Source: Anaerolineales bacterium
Lineage (GTDB): Bacteria > Chloroflexota > Anaerolineae > Anaerolineales > Villigracilaceae
Direction: 5' to 3'
Assembly (NCBI GenBank): GCA_017985935.1
Contig: JAGNWT010000039.1
Coordinates: 1 to 34,943, forward strand
DNA: 34,943 nt
Part shown: positions 1 to 9,063 of the stretch, in pieces
How the letters are laid out: each line of letters begins with the position of its first letter
How positions within the stretch are numbered: the first letter of the stretch is position 1
Position numbers and translations under genes: made by a program
Notes under the pieces: model-generated
What the model saw: the letters and a program-made list of their open reading frames with translations, nothing else
Database searches by the model: none
Told to the model about the DNA's origin: nothing

Positions 1-1356
1 GCACAGGAACGATACGAAGGTGTTTACTGCTATGTCTCGGTCAATGGTTCGCGCTATGAACGCCTGCCGTCTGGTGATGGATTGCTTCGCGCCACTTCCG
101 GCGACCTGTACTATGACCTACCCTTGCAGCTTGCCAATCGCGGACAATATACGCTCAGCCCCACGACCGCGGGTCTTGTGATTCTTGAAGGGGAATGTTG
201 GGGCAGGCGCGGTGCGGAGAGTTTCCGTGTTGGGCGATTTTCCGGCAGCCACGCCAGCCCAGAATGGGATGGACGCGACCTGACCACTGAGTTGGCATTC
301 GAGCCATTTTCGGTTGCATCATTAAGTGATGTTCCTCCAATGGCGGGTGGCGCGAACTTCCTGCGGTATCGCATTGGTCCGGCAATCAATATTGCTGATA
401 TTGGCAGTTTGTATAACGGCGTTATTCAACTTCCGACCATTATCCTTGAGCCCTTGCGCCGTGATCGCCCCGCTGTACCGGCTCCAACGAATTTAAGGCT
501 GGTGAATCGCAGCTTTGGCATGTGTGATCCCCTGCCAAGTGAAGACCCTAACATTGGCACGATACTTTGCGAAGATCAGATCATTCGCAATCTCGCTTGG
601 AACTGGTCGCCCACATCTGAAGTTCCTCAATCAGAAGTGACCGGCTTTGTTGTGAACACGTTCATTCAAGATACGCTCTCGACTACTCCAGTGGGGGAAG
701 GTTTCAGTAATCCGGTCTCGCCTGGCACGGCGCGTTCTTCCCCTGTGCCTGATTATTCACTGCGCTGGCGCTGCGGCGCGACGGTACGCTTCACCGTACG
801 GGCGGTGACCAACTTGGGCATGTCTGAACCCAGTCAGCCGTTTGAAGTACGCATGCCTGCCTGCCGACCCTCGAGCAATTTGCTCATCAGCGTAGATTCG
901 CTGACCATTAGTCCCAGCGCCGCCAGCGGACAAGTATTAGATCGCGGCGATATCTGCATCCTGTGCGATGACCGCCGCTTTGAAATGTTCGGCATGATCG
1001 CGTTGGCAGATAATAACAACTCCATCGGCACTGCCTTCGCGCCCAATCATGGAGCGGGGACGATCGCGTTTGGGCTTTGTCCGCACAACACAGTTTGTCA
1101 CAACGAAGGCACATTCACCACCAATTCAGGCTGGTGGATCGAGATGGATTACCCGATTACGAATCGACCGTTATCTTTTTCCGTGTCCATCAACGATTAC
1201 GACACCGAAGATGCCATCGATCTATTTTGTACCGCGTTCGCAGTTCTGCCACCGCGCTCGGCGCAGGAATGGTCGCGTGCCAATGAAACTGTCGTCTTGC
1301 AAAGCGACTTTGGTGAAGCGAAATGCCGCTTCCAGATCACCGTGCGCGGGCAATAA
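1..1356 (+). CDS. Exported or surface protein with a fibronectin-III-like domain (5' truncated), function unknown
   Basis: The reading frame is open from the first base of the window, so the gene starts upstream; the first in-window start-like codon (TTG at 82) is probably internal. No enzyme motif is recognised. Roughly from 480 to 860 the protein reads like a fibronectin-III or Ig-like beta-sandwich: it opens with PAPTNLRLVNRSF, has a WNWSP strand, and ends with VRFTVRAVTNLG followed by SEPSQPFEVR. It is unusually rich in Cys (several pairs), which suggests an extracytoplasmic location with disulfides. The C-terminal part, after a low-complexity joint, is unassigned. A lipoprotein gene starts 11 bases downstream, so the two probably form one transcription unit of exported proteins. 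The Fn3-like call is by eye; that the segment is coding is secure. Confidence 0.75.
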   Translation, partial: AQERYEGVYCYVSVNGSRYERLPSGDGLLRATSGDLYYDLPLQLANRGQYTLSPTTAGLVILEGECWGRRGAESFRVGRFSGSHASPEWDGRDLTTELAFEPFSVASLSDVPPMAGGANFLRYRIGPAINIADIGSLYNGVIQLPTIILEPLRRDRPAVPAPTNLRLVNRSFGMCDPLPSEDPNIGTILCEDQIIRNLAWNWSPTSEVPQSEVTGFVVNTFIQDTLSTTPVGEGFSNPVSPGTARSSPVPDYSLRWRCGATVRFTVRAVTNLGMSEPSQPFEVRMPACRPSSNLLISVDSLTISPSAASGQVLDRGDICILCDDRRFEMFGMIALADNNNSIGTAFAPNHGAGTIAFGLCPHNTVCHNEGTFTTNSGWWIEMDYPITNRPLSFSVSINDYDTEDAIDLFCTAFAVLPPRSAQEWSRANETVVLQSDFGEAKCRFQITVRGQ

Positions 1357-1367
1357 AAGGATAAGAC

Positions 1368-2336
1368 ATGAAACGAATCATCTTTCTATTCTTGATCGCG
1401 GTACTTCTCACTGCCTGCGCTCCTGCGGGCGAAGCTTCATCCAGTGGTGTGCAGGCATGGGTGGACCAACCGGTGACGGGCACAGTCCTGCCGGTGGGTA
1501 CATTCACGCTCAAAGCTCATGCCCGACATGCGTCTGGCAGCGGCGTGAATAAAATTGAATTCCTGGTCAATGGCGTGAGCGTCGGCGCTGTGGATACAGA
1601 TGCGTCCGCGCCGCTTGTCTATGCTGAAACGGCATGGAACGCGTCCACGCCGGGAAGGTATCAAATCAGCGTCCGTGCGTTTGCGGGTGCAGAGTCTGCG
1701 GAGAGCGCCATCGTGAGCGTTTGTGTTTCACAGGAAGTCAGCCAGGCTGGTTTCGCTGCGGATGGAAGCTGCGGCAGCTTCGAACAAATTCCACCAGCGG
1801 CAGACAGCCCAACGGTCACACCGGAGCCGGGGCAGGATCAGCAAAATCAACCAGCTACTCCGCCGACAGCGACTTTCACATCCGCGCCTGCCAATCAGAA
1901 TCCGCCTACCGCCACGTTTACAGCGGTCCCGCCCACGTTCACATCCGTGCCACCGACATTTACATCAGCACCAGCCGATACCACGGGTCCCGACATCAAG
2001 AGTCTGTATCACAGCGCGCCCGGGTATTACGGCGGTTGTGGCAGCACATTCACCATGCAGGCAATAGGCGTGACGGATCCATCCGGCATTGCGTCGGTCA
2101 CATTTGGGTATCAATATGAAGGCGGCTCGGTCAGCGGGTACTACACTGTCTCCGGCACATCAGTTGGCAATTCCACCTATGAGTTGACGATAGACAATAA
2201 CTCAGGCAACCAGGCGTACAACACCCTGCAAGGTGCAAATGGATTTATCCGCTGGTACGTTGAGGCGAGAGATAATGCAGGGAACTCGACCACGATCAGC
2301 GATCAGGTAGGCGAGATCCTTTACTGTCCGGGATAA
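1368..2336 (+). CDS. Lipoprotein with bacterial Ig-like domain and Thr/Pro-rich linker
   Basis: Residues 1-17 form a lipoprotein signal peptide: KR, a hydrophobic stretch, then lipobox LLTAC with Cys17 as the lipidated residue. Residues about 30-117 look like a bacterial Ig-like domain (strand KIEFLVNGVSVG and the closing GRYQISVRAFAG). A linker of about 65 residues rich in Thr, Pro and Ala (PTATFT and PPTFTS repeats) leads to a second beta-rich domain from about 205 to 322 containing two Cys. The architecture (lipid anchor, Ig domain, T/P linker, Ig-like tail) is that of a surface-displayed protein that binds a ligand or partner; no catalytic residues are visible. AAAGGA upstream serves as ribosome binding site. 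It follows the truncated exported protein by 11 bases and is followed by a strong hairpin. Confidence 0.85.
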   Translation: MKRIIFLFLIAVLLTACAPAGEASSSGVQAWVDQPVTGTVLPVGTFTLKAHARHASGSGVNKIEFLVNGVSVGAVDTDASAPLVYAETAWNASTPGRYQISVRAFAGAESAESAIVSVCVSQEVSQAGFAADGSCGSFEQIPPAADSPTVTPEPGQDQQNQPATPPTATFTSAPANQNPPTATFTAVPPTFTSVPPTFTSAPADTTGPDIKSLYHSAPGYYGGCGSTFTMQAIGVTDPSGIASVTFGYQYEGGSVSGYYTVSGTSVGNSTYELTIDNNSGNQAYNTLQGANGFIRWYVEARDNAGNSTTISDQVGEILYCPG

Positions 2337-2365
2337 CTCTTTAGCACAACGATAAATGGACACAC

Positions 2366-2401
2366 AAAAGCGGCACAAGAATAAAATCTTGTGCCGCTTT
2401 T
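2366..2401 (+). terminator. Intrinsic terminator after the lipoprotein gene
   Basis: Perfect 15-base inverted repeat (2366-2380 with 2387-2401) around a 6-base loop. The right arm ends in TTTT and the left arm begins with AAAA, so it could work in both directions. It separates the exported-protein unit from the diguanylate cyclase gene. Confidence 0.8.
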
Positions 2402-2491
2402 CGCTTATAAGAACAAAACCAAAAAGTGATAAGTCTCACTAGTACAAACGGTATATTGCCCGCTACAGAATCATGTGATAAAAATCACTCC

Positions 2492-3760
2492 ATGTCCAAA
2501 ACAAACAATGACAGGGGAGGCGTTTTTCAGAGAGCATGGGATATCCTGAATCAAGACGATTCGATTCCAAAGGAAGAAAAAGAGGGTATCTTCAAATTGA
2601 TCCAGGCGCTCGTGGAAGCTGCGGAATCCTTCCCTGCCCCGGCAGATAAGGATCAACAGGTCAGGACCTTCACACAGGAGATCATCTCCAAGCACTCACT
2701 CATGGCGCTCGTAAAGCAGCAAGCCAATGAATTGGACGCACTGCGGAACATCAGCTTAAACCTCACCTCCAGCCTGGACCTGCAAACCGTTCTCAGCGCC
2801 GTGGTCACCGAATCCATGAGGCTGATAAAGAACTCACGCACCGCTCATATATTTTTATACTCGCACGGAAAACTTGATTTTGGCGCCGCGCTAAGTCTGG
2901 ACGGACCAAAGAACGCGCCATTCTCCATGCCTCGAAAAGACGGACTGACACACTCTGTCGCCAAGAGCGGAGAGATCATCATCATTGAAGATATTCAGAA
3001 CAGCCCGATCTACACGAACGCTCCCAAAGATTGGACCGGCTCGATCATCGGGGTTCCGCTTAAGGTGAACAACACCGTGGTGGGCATCATGAATCTTTCG
3101 AGATTTGTGACCGGCAGTTTTTCACGCTCTGAACTGCGTCTCATTGGCTTGCTGGCAGAACAGGCTGCGGTGGCGATCTCGAACGCCAGCCTTTATAAAT
3201 TTGTAGCCAACCTCGCAAACACAGATACCATCACCGGGCTGCCAAACCGCCACGCCTTGGATGAACGCCTGCAGGAAGACATCCGCCACGCAAAACGCAT
3301 CTCTTCGCAATTTGCAGTGGTGATGATGGATCTGGATGGCTTCAAGTATGTGAACGATACATACGGTCACGTGGTGGGCGACGAGATCCTCTATTCGCTC
3401 TTCAACTTCCTGGCAGAAAACATCCGCCCCACCGACTTTCTGGCGCGCTACGGCGGCGATGAACTTACGCTCATCATCCGTGAAGCGGGGCAAAGCGTCG
3501 CAGAGATCGTTACAACAAAACTGATCAACCTGGTACGCGATTACGTCCCCAACATACAAGGGATCGACAAGATCAAAATGGGAGTCTCCTGCGGCATCGC
3601 CGTGTTTCCCATCCATGCACGCGACGCAGGCAATCTGCTGCGCGCCGCAGACGCCGCCTTATACCAGGCAAAAAAGCACAAACGCGGATCCTACGCGGTG
3701 GCACAGGGCGGCACAGGACCACTGGACCCGATCACCACGCCTCGATCTCCAAAAAAATAA
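2492..3760 (+). CDS. GAF-GGDEF diguanylate cyclase
   Basis: Cytoplasmic signalling enzyme predicted to condense two GTP into cyclic di-GMP. From the ATG at 2492 the protein has 422 residues: an N-terminal helical segment (1-80), a GAF sensor domain (about 90-235, starting LRNISLNLTSSLDLQTVL) and a C-terminal GGDEF domain (about 245-405). The active-site loop reads GGDEL at 321-325, preceded by RPTD at 312-315, which matches the RxxD inhibitory I-site at the usual distance. The metal-binding Asp-rich segment VVMMDLDGFKYVND is intact. There is no membrane segment, so the signal is likely cytosolic. The frame extends to a GTG at 2426, but neither start has a convincing ribosome binding site; ATG was preferred. 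It is a single-gene unit between two terminators. Confidence 0.9.
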   Translation: MSKTNNDRGGVFQRAWDILNQDDSIPKEEKEGIFKLIQALVEAAESFPAPADKDQQVRTFTQEIISKHSLMALVKQQANELDALRNISLNLTSSLDLQTVLSAVVTESMRLIKNSRTAHIFLYSHGKLDFGAALSLDGPKNAPFSMPRKDGLTHSVAKSGEIIIIEDIQNSPIYTNAPKDWTGSIIGVPLKVNNTVVGIMNLSRFVTGSFSRSELRLIGLLAEQAAVAISNASLYKFVANLANTDTITGLPNRHALDERLQEDIRHAKRISSQFAVVMMDLDGFKYVNDTYGHVVGDEILYSLFNFLAENIRPTDFLARYGGDELTLIIREAGQSVAEIVTTKLINLVRDYVPNIQGIDKIKMGVSCGIAVFPIHARDAGNLLRAADAALYQAKKHKRGSYAVAQGGTGPLDPITTPRSPKK

Positions 3761-3768
3761 AACTTTGC

Positions 3769-3800
3769 AAAGAGCCGCCACAGACGCGGCTCTTTTTATT
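3769..3800 (+). terminator. Intrinsic terminator after the GAF-GGDEF gene
   Basis: Ten-base perfect stem (3769-3778 with 3786-3795, arm AAAGAGCCGC), 7-base loop, followed by a T-rich tail (TTATT after the arm's own TTT). It lies 9 bases after the stop codon. Confidence 0.85.
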
Positions 3801-3858
3801 GAAACCCAAAGGATGCCTGCGGGGTTATATTGATACAAATTCCAGATCAGGAGTCCGT

Positions 3859-4782
3859 ATGCCCCGCAAAGTCAAACTTATCCTTAACCCCATGGCAGAC
3901 ATGGGAAGAGCATGGAAGACCGCCAACGCCCTGCGCCCGATCGCCCAGGAATTTGATGGGGAATTGACCTGGAGCGGAACAGTCTACCCAACCCACGCGA
4001 TCGAGCTTGCCAGGCAAGCCGCAGAAGAAGGGTATGACATGGTCATCGCCATGGGCGGCGACGGCACCGTCCATGAAGTCATGAACGGGCTGATGCAAGT
4101 GCCGGCAGAAAAACGACCCATCATGGGCGTGGTGCCGATCGGCTCGGGCAATGATTTCGCCTACTCTCTTGGGCTCACCCAAAGATCCGCGCACGCGCTG
4201 GCTCACGCCCTGAAGGGCGAATCCATTCAGAGCGTGGATATCGGTCAGATGACCGATGAGCATGGACGCAAGGAATATTTTGACAACACGCTCGGCATCG
4301 GATTCGACGCCGTGGTCACCATCCGCTCGCATAAACTGCCCATTGTCAAAGGTTTTCTCATGTACCTCACAGCGGTCATTCAAACCATCATCTTAAATCA
4401 CAACCCCGCGCAGGTAAAAATAGAAACCGATACAGAAACCTGGCAGAGCAACACCCTCATGGTCACGCTCTGCAACGGACCGCGGGAAGGCGGCGGCTTC
4501 ATGCTTTCGCCAGAGTCTCGAAACACAGACGGCAAAATGGAATACGTCATCGTCAACAAGGTCTCGCGCGGCATGATGTTCCGACTCGTCCCCGAATTCA
4601 TGAATGGCACACACATGCGATTCAAGCAGATCCGCATGGGAAGTTTCAAAACCTTCTCGCTCACATCCGACCGCCCGCTCTACATCCACGCTGACGGTGA
4701 GATCTTCACCAGCTTTGGAAGCAACCTGCGCAAGGTTTCTTTTGAGATCCTGCCGCAAGCCTTGAAAGTTGTACGCGGATAA
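3859..4782 (+). CDS. Diacylglycerol/lipid kinase family protein (DagK catalytic domain)
   Basis: Predicted to phosphorylate a lipid alcohol such as diacylglycerol, recycling it into phospholipid synthesis (YegS/BmrU/DgkB superfamily). The 307-residue length fits. The family's nucleotide-binding motifs are present: GGDGT at residues 66-70 and GSGND at 95-99, with the N-terminal LILNP strand that opens this fold. The C-terminal beta-sandwich half is typical (LCNGPREGGGF, then ADGE near the end). The start is fixed by AGGAG at 3849-3853, five bases before the ATG; a longer frame from a TTG at 3799 overlaps the upstream terminator and was rejected. It stands alone between a terminator and the next gene. 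The lipid substrate cannot be told from sequence. Confidence 0.88.
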   Translation: MPRKVKLILNPMADMGRAWKTANALRPIAQEFDGELTWSGTVYPTHAIELARQAAEEGYDMVIAMGGDGTVHEVMNGLMQVPAEKRPIMGVVPIGSGNDFAYSLGLTQRSAHALAHALKGESIQSVDIGQMTDEHGRKEYFDNTLGIGFDAVVTIRSHKLPIVKGFLMYLTAVIQTIILNHNPAQVKIETDTETWQSNTLMVTLCNGPREGGGFMLSPESRNTDGKMEYVIVNKVSRGMMFRLVPEFMNGTHMRFKQIRMGSFKTFSLTSDRPLYIHADGEIFTSFGSNLRKVSFEILPQALKVVRG

Positions 4783-4835
4783 GCACTCGCTACTTTCCAC
4801 TTAATATTTTAGAATAGGGTTTGTGGAAAGTGAAC

Positions 4836-6437
4836 ATGCCTGACCTCTACCAAACCCTACTCAAACACGATCTTGGACATCTCCGAATCGTTGCAGGATT
4901 CTGGGGGCTTGAATTGGATTCCAACGTCGCGGATTCCGCAGCCGAAGAACTCTCCGCATCTCTTCTGGACTTTGAAGCTGTGCGCGAGACCATGGAGATT
5001 CTCTCCGCTGAAGCACGGGCAGCCCTGCTCACCCTGGTTGCATCAGGCGGAAAAATGGAATGGGCTGCCTTTACGAGAAAGTTCGGTGAGATCCGCGAAA
5101 TGGGCGAAGCCAGGCGCGACCGTGAACGTCCGCATCTCAACCCCGTATCTGTTGCAGAGAATCTTTTCTATCGCGGCTTTCTTGCCAGGGCTTTTTTTGA
5201 CCTGGGAAAGGGCGCGCAGGAATTCGCATTCATCCCCGACGACCTCTTTGAGATCATCAACGAAGAAATGGCCGAAGAGAGCGGACAAAAGACCGCCGAG
5301 CCTTTGGGTCGCCTCGCCACACCGGTTGAAAAAGCGGCTGAGACTACATCCTCCGACCGCATACTGGATGACGCAACGACCTATCTTGCCGCGCTGCGGC
5401 TGGGCAAAACAGATTTTCATTTTGAGCCTCGCCTCACAGCGATCTTGAACGCGGCTGAACTTTTGAAAAATGACGCGCCGCAAGCCGAGAAGATCAAGTC
5501 CTTCCTTGAAGCCTCTCGTCCCGAAGCTTTGAAGATGCTCGCGGATGCCTGGCAGAGATCGAAGACCTTTGACGAATTACGTTTACTGCCGGGCATCATC
5601 TGCGAAGGGGAATGGACGAGGCAAAATCAACCACTGGTCACGCGCGAATTTCTGCTGGATCTGGTTGGCGCCATTCCACAAAATAAATGGTGGAGCATCC
5701 CCGCTTTTGTGCGCGCCATCAAGGAAAAATTTCCCGACTACCAACGCCCCGCCGGCGACTACGACTCATGGTTCATCAAGCGCGAATCTGACGGACAGTA
5801 TTTGCGCGGATTTGCCTATTGGGATTCGGTGGATGGCGCATTGATCAAATACTTCCTTCAAACTCTGGCATGGTTGGGCATGGCAGACCTTGCTTCACCA
5901 GAGGAAGGTAAGGAAGCCACTGCCTTTCGGGTATCGCTCGAAAATCAAAAGTCAACACCGAATGTTGAAGGAAAGATCAACGTCGCGTCGAACGGAAAGA
6001 TCACCATATCCCGCTTCTTCTCACGGGCGGTACGCTATCAGATCGCCCGCTTCTGCGAATGGTCCGGCGAAAAAGGTGACGAGTTCCAATATCAGGTATC
6101 GGCGCGATCTCTGACACTTGCCAAAGAGCAGGGATTAAAAGCCGGGCAGTTATTATCGCTGCTGGTAAAGTACACCGGCGGCAATGTTCCGCCGGCGTTG
6201 GTGAAGGCGCTCAAGCAATGGGAAACTTTTGGCACCGAAGCCCGGGTGGAGAATCTGCTTGTGCTAAGGGTCAACAGGCCCGAGATCCTGGAAGAGATGC
6301 GCAATTCAAAAGCGGGAAAATTCCTGGGCGAGATATTAAGCCCAAATGCGGTCGTCATCAAAAGCGGAGCAGAATCCAAAGTATTGGCAGCGCTCGCGGA
6401 ATTGGGACTGTTATCTGACGTGAATGTGCAGGAGTAA
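4836..6437 (+). CDS. Helicase-associated C-terminal domain protein (XPB/Ssl2-like, Helicase_C_3 family), no helicase core
   Basis: The C-terminal third (about residues 370-533) matches by eye the helicase-associated domain found in XPB/Ssl2-type and other proteins of Actinobacteria and Chloroflexi: an interrupted pattern of VEGKINVASNGKITI, then RYQIARFCEW, a YQVSARSLTLAKEQGL segment, and a final LAALAELGLL helix. The N-terminal part is helical and has no Walker A or DEAD box, so the protein is not itself a helicase; a role in nucleic-acid binding or as a partner of a helicase is inferred from the family only. The ATG at 4836 has GGAAAG five bases upstream; a TTG at 4821 is an alternative. 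The stop codon directly abuts the ATG of the next gene, indicating co-transcription and probably translational coupling. Confidence 0.7.
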   Translation: MPDLYQTLLKHDLGHLRIVAGFWGLELDSNVADSAAEELSASLLDFEAVRETMEILSAEARAALLTLVASGGKMEWAAFTRKFGEIREMGEARRDRERPHLNPVSVAENLFYRGFLARAFFDLGKGAQEFAFIPDDLFEIINEEMAEESGQKTAEPLGRLATPVEKAAETTSSDRILDDATTYLAALRLGKTDFHFEPRLTAILNAAELLKNDAPQAEKIKSFLEASRPEALKMLADAWQRSKTFDELRLLPGIICEGEWTRQNQPLVTREFLLDLVGAIPQNKWWSIPAFVRAIKEKFPDYQRPAGDYDSWFIKRESDGQYLRGFAYWDSVDGALIKYFLQTLAWLGMADLASPEEGKEATAFRVSLENQKSTPNVEGKINVASNGKITISRFFSRAVRYQIARFCEWSGEKGDEFQYQVSARSLTLAKEQGLKAGQLLSLLVKYTGGNVPPALVKALKQWETFGTEARVENLLVLRVNRPEILEEMRNSKAGKFLGEILSPNAVVIKSGAESKVLAALAELGLLSDVNVQE

Positions 6438-7592
6438 ATGAAGCAAAGCATTTTCAAACCTATTCGAAGTCCCGGCTTGCCAGCGCTTGTATTTTTTATA
6501 TCGATCTTATTGATGGGGGTCATCAGCACTTTTATTAACCCTGCAAAAATCGACTCGAACGACTTGCGATTGATCGCCTGGAATCCGGGGCGTGAATTGC
6601 TTGCCACCGGCAATGTGAATGCCGGATATCCATATCCGTTATGGACTGTTGTGGTCATGCTTCCTTTTGCCCTGCTGCCGCAAAAAATTTCCATGCTCAT
6701 CTGGCTGACCTGCAACCTGCTCATGCTCGCCTCCAGTATTGCTATTTTCATTCTGATGACCAGATGGGAACTCACACCGATCACCCTTGTGATGGTCGTT
6801 TCGCTCTGCGGACTTTTTCTGCCGGTCTTAACCAGTTTCAGTCTTGGGCAATTAACATTTTTCTCCCTGCTTGCCATCACCCTCGCGGCTTATTTTTTCA
6901 TCAACCAGAAATGGATACCGCTGGGCGTTACTCTGGGAATCTCCCTGGTGAAGCCGCAAGTGATGATCCTGTTGATCGGAATGGTCATGCTGCAGGCTCT
7001 CTTGCAGCACCGATGGCGGGTGCTGATTAGTTTTTCCACCACAACCCTCATCCTTGTAGCGATCTCCCTCCCTTTCATTTCAAGTCCGCAACAGATCATT
7101 GGAGGAGGAATAGGAGATCATCTCGGCAGTTTTATTGAAAGGACGAGCACGATCTGGAGTTTATTCCTGACCCTGGGAATTTCGTGGTTCGTTCCACTCG
7201 TGTGCTCCATTGGGTTGATGGGCTGGCTGCTCCAAAAGTGGATTCCATTCTTCCGCAATGCAATCCCCAACATCGATCAAAGCCTGTTCCTGTTTTCCGC
7301 GTCTGTGATCGTAAACCTGATCGTTCTTCCATACAGCTGGATGTATAATCTTGTATTGTTGCTCCTGCCATACGGCTACAGCGTGATTCAGATCTTGAAA
7401 ATAAAAGACGCTTCGCAGAACCTCTGGCTCGCAGCATTGTTATTCATCATGTCCCCGCTTACCATAGCTCTATTCGTGATCTTTGAAGGACACAGCGGTA
7501 CGCAAGCCCACCAGATCATCCCAGCGTTTTTTCTCCTTGCAGTGATGATCGCTCTCGAGAGCAAAAGCAGAACCGAGGAAAGCTCAGGATGA
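6438..7592 (+). CDS. GT87 (DUF2029)-like integral membrane glycosyltransferase
   Basis: A 384-residue polytopic membrane protein with about nine or ten hydrophobic helices. The layout resembles the GT87/DUF2029 family of polyprenyl-phosphate-sugar-dependent transferases (GT-C fold): an acidic pair in the first periplasmic loop (KIDSNDLRLIAW), an aromatic-rich YPYPLW before the second helix, and the family-like core FSLGQLTFFSLLA followed by GISLVKPQ. In characterised relatives the enzyme transfers mannose or arabinose from a lipid carrier outside the membrane; the donor here is unknown. It starts on the base after the previous stop codon, with GGAG just upstream, so it is coupled to the helicase-domain gene, an unexpected partner. 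A short ORF overlaps its stop (ATGA), then a terminator follows. Confidence 0.7.
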   Translation: MKQSIFKPIRSPGLPALVFFISILLMGVISTFINPAKIDSNDLRLIAWNPGRELLATGNVNAGYPYPLWTVVVMLPFALLPQKISMLIWLTCNLLMLASSIAIFILMTRWELTPITLVMVVSLCGLFLPVLTSFSLGQLTFFSLLAITLAAYFFINQKWIPLGVTLGISLVKPQVMILLIGMVMLQALLQHRWRVLISFSTTTLILVAISLPFISSPQQIIGGGIGDHLGSFIERTSTIWSLFLTLGISWFVPLVCSIGLMGWLLQKWIPFFRNAIPNIDQSLFLFSASVIVNLIVLPYSWMYNLVLLLLPYGYSVIQILKIKDASQNLWLAALLFIMSPLTIALFVIFEGHSGTQAHQIIPAFFLLAVMIALESKSRTEESSG

Positions 7593-7738
7593 AATCCTTA
7601 ACCCAAGCGACATTCAACAGCGCAGGCATGGACGGTCTGTTCAAGCCTGGCACGACCCATACCCAGCCGGAGAAACTTTATCGTACCGAGGCTGCTCATC
7701 AACGATCGCTTCCGAAATCCAATGGATGTCACCAGTAA
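7589..7738 (+). CDS. Possible 49-residue ORF coupled to the GT87-like gene
   Basis: The ATG overlaps the GT87-like stop codon (ATGA) and the frame runs 49 codons, ending inside the following terminator stem. The product is polar, without membrane segment or known motif (it begins MKSLTQATFNSAGMDGLF). The overlap and the lack of another gene here are the only support. It could be a remnant of a longer gene or simply untranslated sequence; conservation would decide. Confidence 0.25.
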   Translation: MKSLTQATFNSAGMDGLFKPGTTHTQPEKLYRTEAAHQRSLPKSNGCHQ

Positions 7739-7757
7739 TTTGTGACATCCATTTTTT
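7721..7757 (+). terminator. Intrinsic terminator upstream of kbl
   Basis: Perfect 12-base inverted repeat (7721-7732 with 7742-7753, core GGATGTCAC), 9-base loop, followed directly by a T run to 7757. It ends the helicase-domain/GT87 unit. Confidence 0.85.
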
Positions 7758-7767
7758 ATGATATCGC

Positions 7768-7773
7768 TATAAT
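7768..7773 (+). promoter_or_regulatory. Candidate -10 element of the kbl promoter
   Basis: A perfect TATAAT lies 29 bases before the kbl ATG, just after the terminator. The best -35-like match (GTGACA, 7742-7747) is 20 bases upstream, longer than the usual 17, and sits inside the terminator arm, so only the -10 is offered. Confidence 0.4.
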
Positions 7774-7802
7774 CATTTTGTAACCTCAAACAAGGAGTGA
7801 CA

Positions 7803-8981
7803 ATGTCTAAAACTGATTGGATCCAGCAGGAGATCGAAACTTTGCAAAACGCGGGTTTGTACAACCGCATTCGAACCATCGGCTCGCCTCAAGGCTCGTG
7901 GCTGATCGTGGACGGTAAAAAGGTTTTGAATTTCTGCTCAAACAATTATCTGGGATTGGCCAACCACCCCGCCCTGGTAGCCGCCGCGAAGCAATCCATC
8001 GACGATATGGGCGTGGGACCCGCCGCGGTGCGCTCCATTGCCGGAACAATGACCCTGCATGTTGAGCTGGAAAAACGTCTTGCCCAATTCAAGGGTGTCG
8101 AAGCAGCCATCACCTTTCAATCTGGATTCACAGCGAACCTGGCCACCATCCCGGTGCTTGTCGGCAAGGAAGATGTGATCTTCTCAGACAGACTCAATCA
8201 CGCCTCGATCATCGATGGCTGTCGCCTGTCTGGCGCGAAGATCATCGCTTACGAGCATAACGATGTGAAGTCGCTCGAGGAACAGATCCTGGCAAATCAA
8301 GGTCAGTTCCGCCGCGCATTGATCGTGACCGACGGCGTGTTCAGCATGGATGGAGACATCGCCCCCCTGCCCGATATTTATGAAGTGGCAAAGAAATACG
8401 ACATCCTGCTGATGGTGGATGACGCGCATGGAGAAGGCGTGCTCGGCAAAGGCGGACGCGGTATCGTAGATCATTTCGGACTGCACGGAAAAGTGGATGT
8501 GGAAGTTGGCACGATGTCCAAGGCGTTCGGTGTGGTCGGCGGCATTGTCGCGGGCAAGTCCGTCATCATTGACTGGCTGCGCCAGCGCGGACGCCCCTTC
8601 CTGTTCTCTTCGGCAGTGACCGTTCCAGACGCAGCCGCCTGCCTCGCAGCCGTGGACTTGCTGGAAAACTCAACCCAACTGGTCGATAGACTTTGGGAAA
8701 ACGCAAAATACTTCAAAGCTGAAATGAAGTCCCTGGGATTCAATACCGGTGTGAGCGAAACCCCCATCACCCCGGTCATGCTCGGCGAAGCTCCGCTCGC
8801 GCAGCAATTCAGCCGCGAGCTGTTCGAAGCGGGCGTTTTTGCAATGGCGCTGGGCTTCCCGACCGTGCCGCAAGGCAAGGCAAGGATCCGCGTCATGATC
8901 TCCGCCGCGCACTCGCAGGACGATCTCAACAAAGGACTGGAAGCGTTCAAGACCGTTGGAAAGAAACTGGGCGTAATCTGA
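7803..8981 (+). CDS. kbl: Glycine C-acetyltransferase (2-amino-3-ketobutyrate CoA ligase)
   Basis: PLP enzyme of the alpha-oxoamine synthase family, predicted to interconvert 2-amino-3-oxobutyrate plus CoA with glycine plus acetyl-CoA, the second step of threonine breakdown. The 392-residue length is typical. Visible landmarks: substrate loop [13 protein letters not shown] (44-56), the [11 protein letters not shown] cofactor segment (205-215) and the Schiff-base lysine in GTMSKAFG (Lys240). AAGGAG at 7792-7797 lies five bases before the ATG; the GTG at 7797 overlaps that site and was rejected. No threonine dehydrogenase is adjacent, and no other biotin gene is seen, so kbl is preferred over the related bioF, though a different acyl-CoA or amino acid substrate is possible. 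It is monocistronic between two hairpins. Confidence 0.85.
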   Translation: MSKTDWIQQEIETLQNAGLYNRIRTIGSPQGSWLIVDGKKVLNFCSNNYLGLANHPALVAAAKQSIDDMGVGPAAVRSIAGTMTLHVELEKRLAQFKGVEAAITFQSGFTANLATIPVLVGKEDVIFSDRLNHASIIDGCRLSGAKIIAYEHNDVKSLEEQILANQGQFRRALIVTDGVFSMDGDIAPLPDIYEVAKKYDILLMVDDAHGEGVLGKGGRGIVDHFGLHGKVDVEVGTMSKAFGVVGGIVAGKSVIIDWLRQRGRPFLFSSAVTVPDAAACLAAVDLLENSTQLVDRLWENAKYFKAEMKSLGFNTGVSETPITPVMLGEAPLAQQFSRELFEAGVFAMALGFPTVPQGKARIRVMISAAHSQDDLNKGLEAFKTVGKKLGVI

Positions 8982-8997
8982 TCGGCTACTTAAATTC

Positions 8998-9040
8998 CCG
9001 CCGCGGGGATTTATAAGAAAAAATCTCTGCGGCGGACTTG
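8998..9040 (+). terminator. Hairpin terminator after kbl
   Basis: Fifteen-base stem with two G-T pairs (8998-9012 with 9021-9035) and an 8-base loop. The following ACTTGTTAT is only weakly T-rich, so efficiency is uncertain. It lies 16 bases after the kbl stop and 28 bases before tRNA-Ser. Confidence 0.6.
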
Positions 9041-9063
9041 TTATGGTAAAATCGCTGTCGCCT

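Noticed and set aside
2426..2491. GTG-initiated N-terminal extension of the GAF-GGDEF protein
   Set aside because: The extra 22 residues resemble no domain and there is no ribosome binding site before the GTG; the ATG at 2492 was preferred, though not strongly.
7803..8981. bioF (8-amino-7-oxononanoate synthase)
   Set aside because: Same enzyme family, but no other biotin gene is nearby and the sequence around [10 protein letters not shown] matches what I know as glycine C-acetyltransferase in this phylum; the distinction is not absolute.
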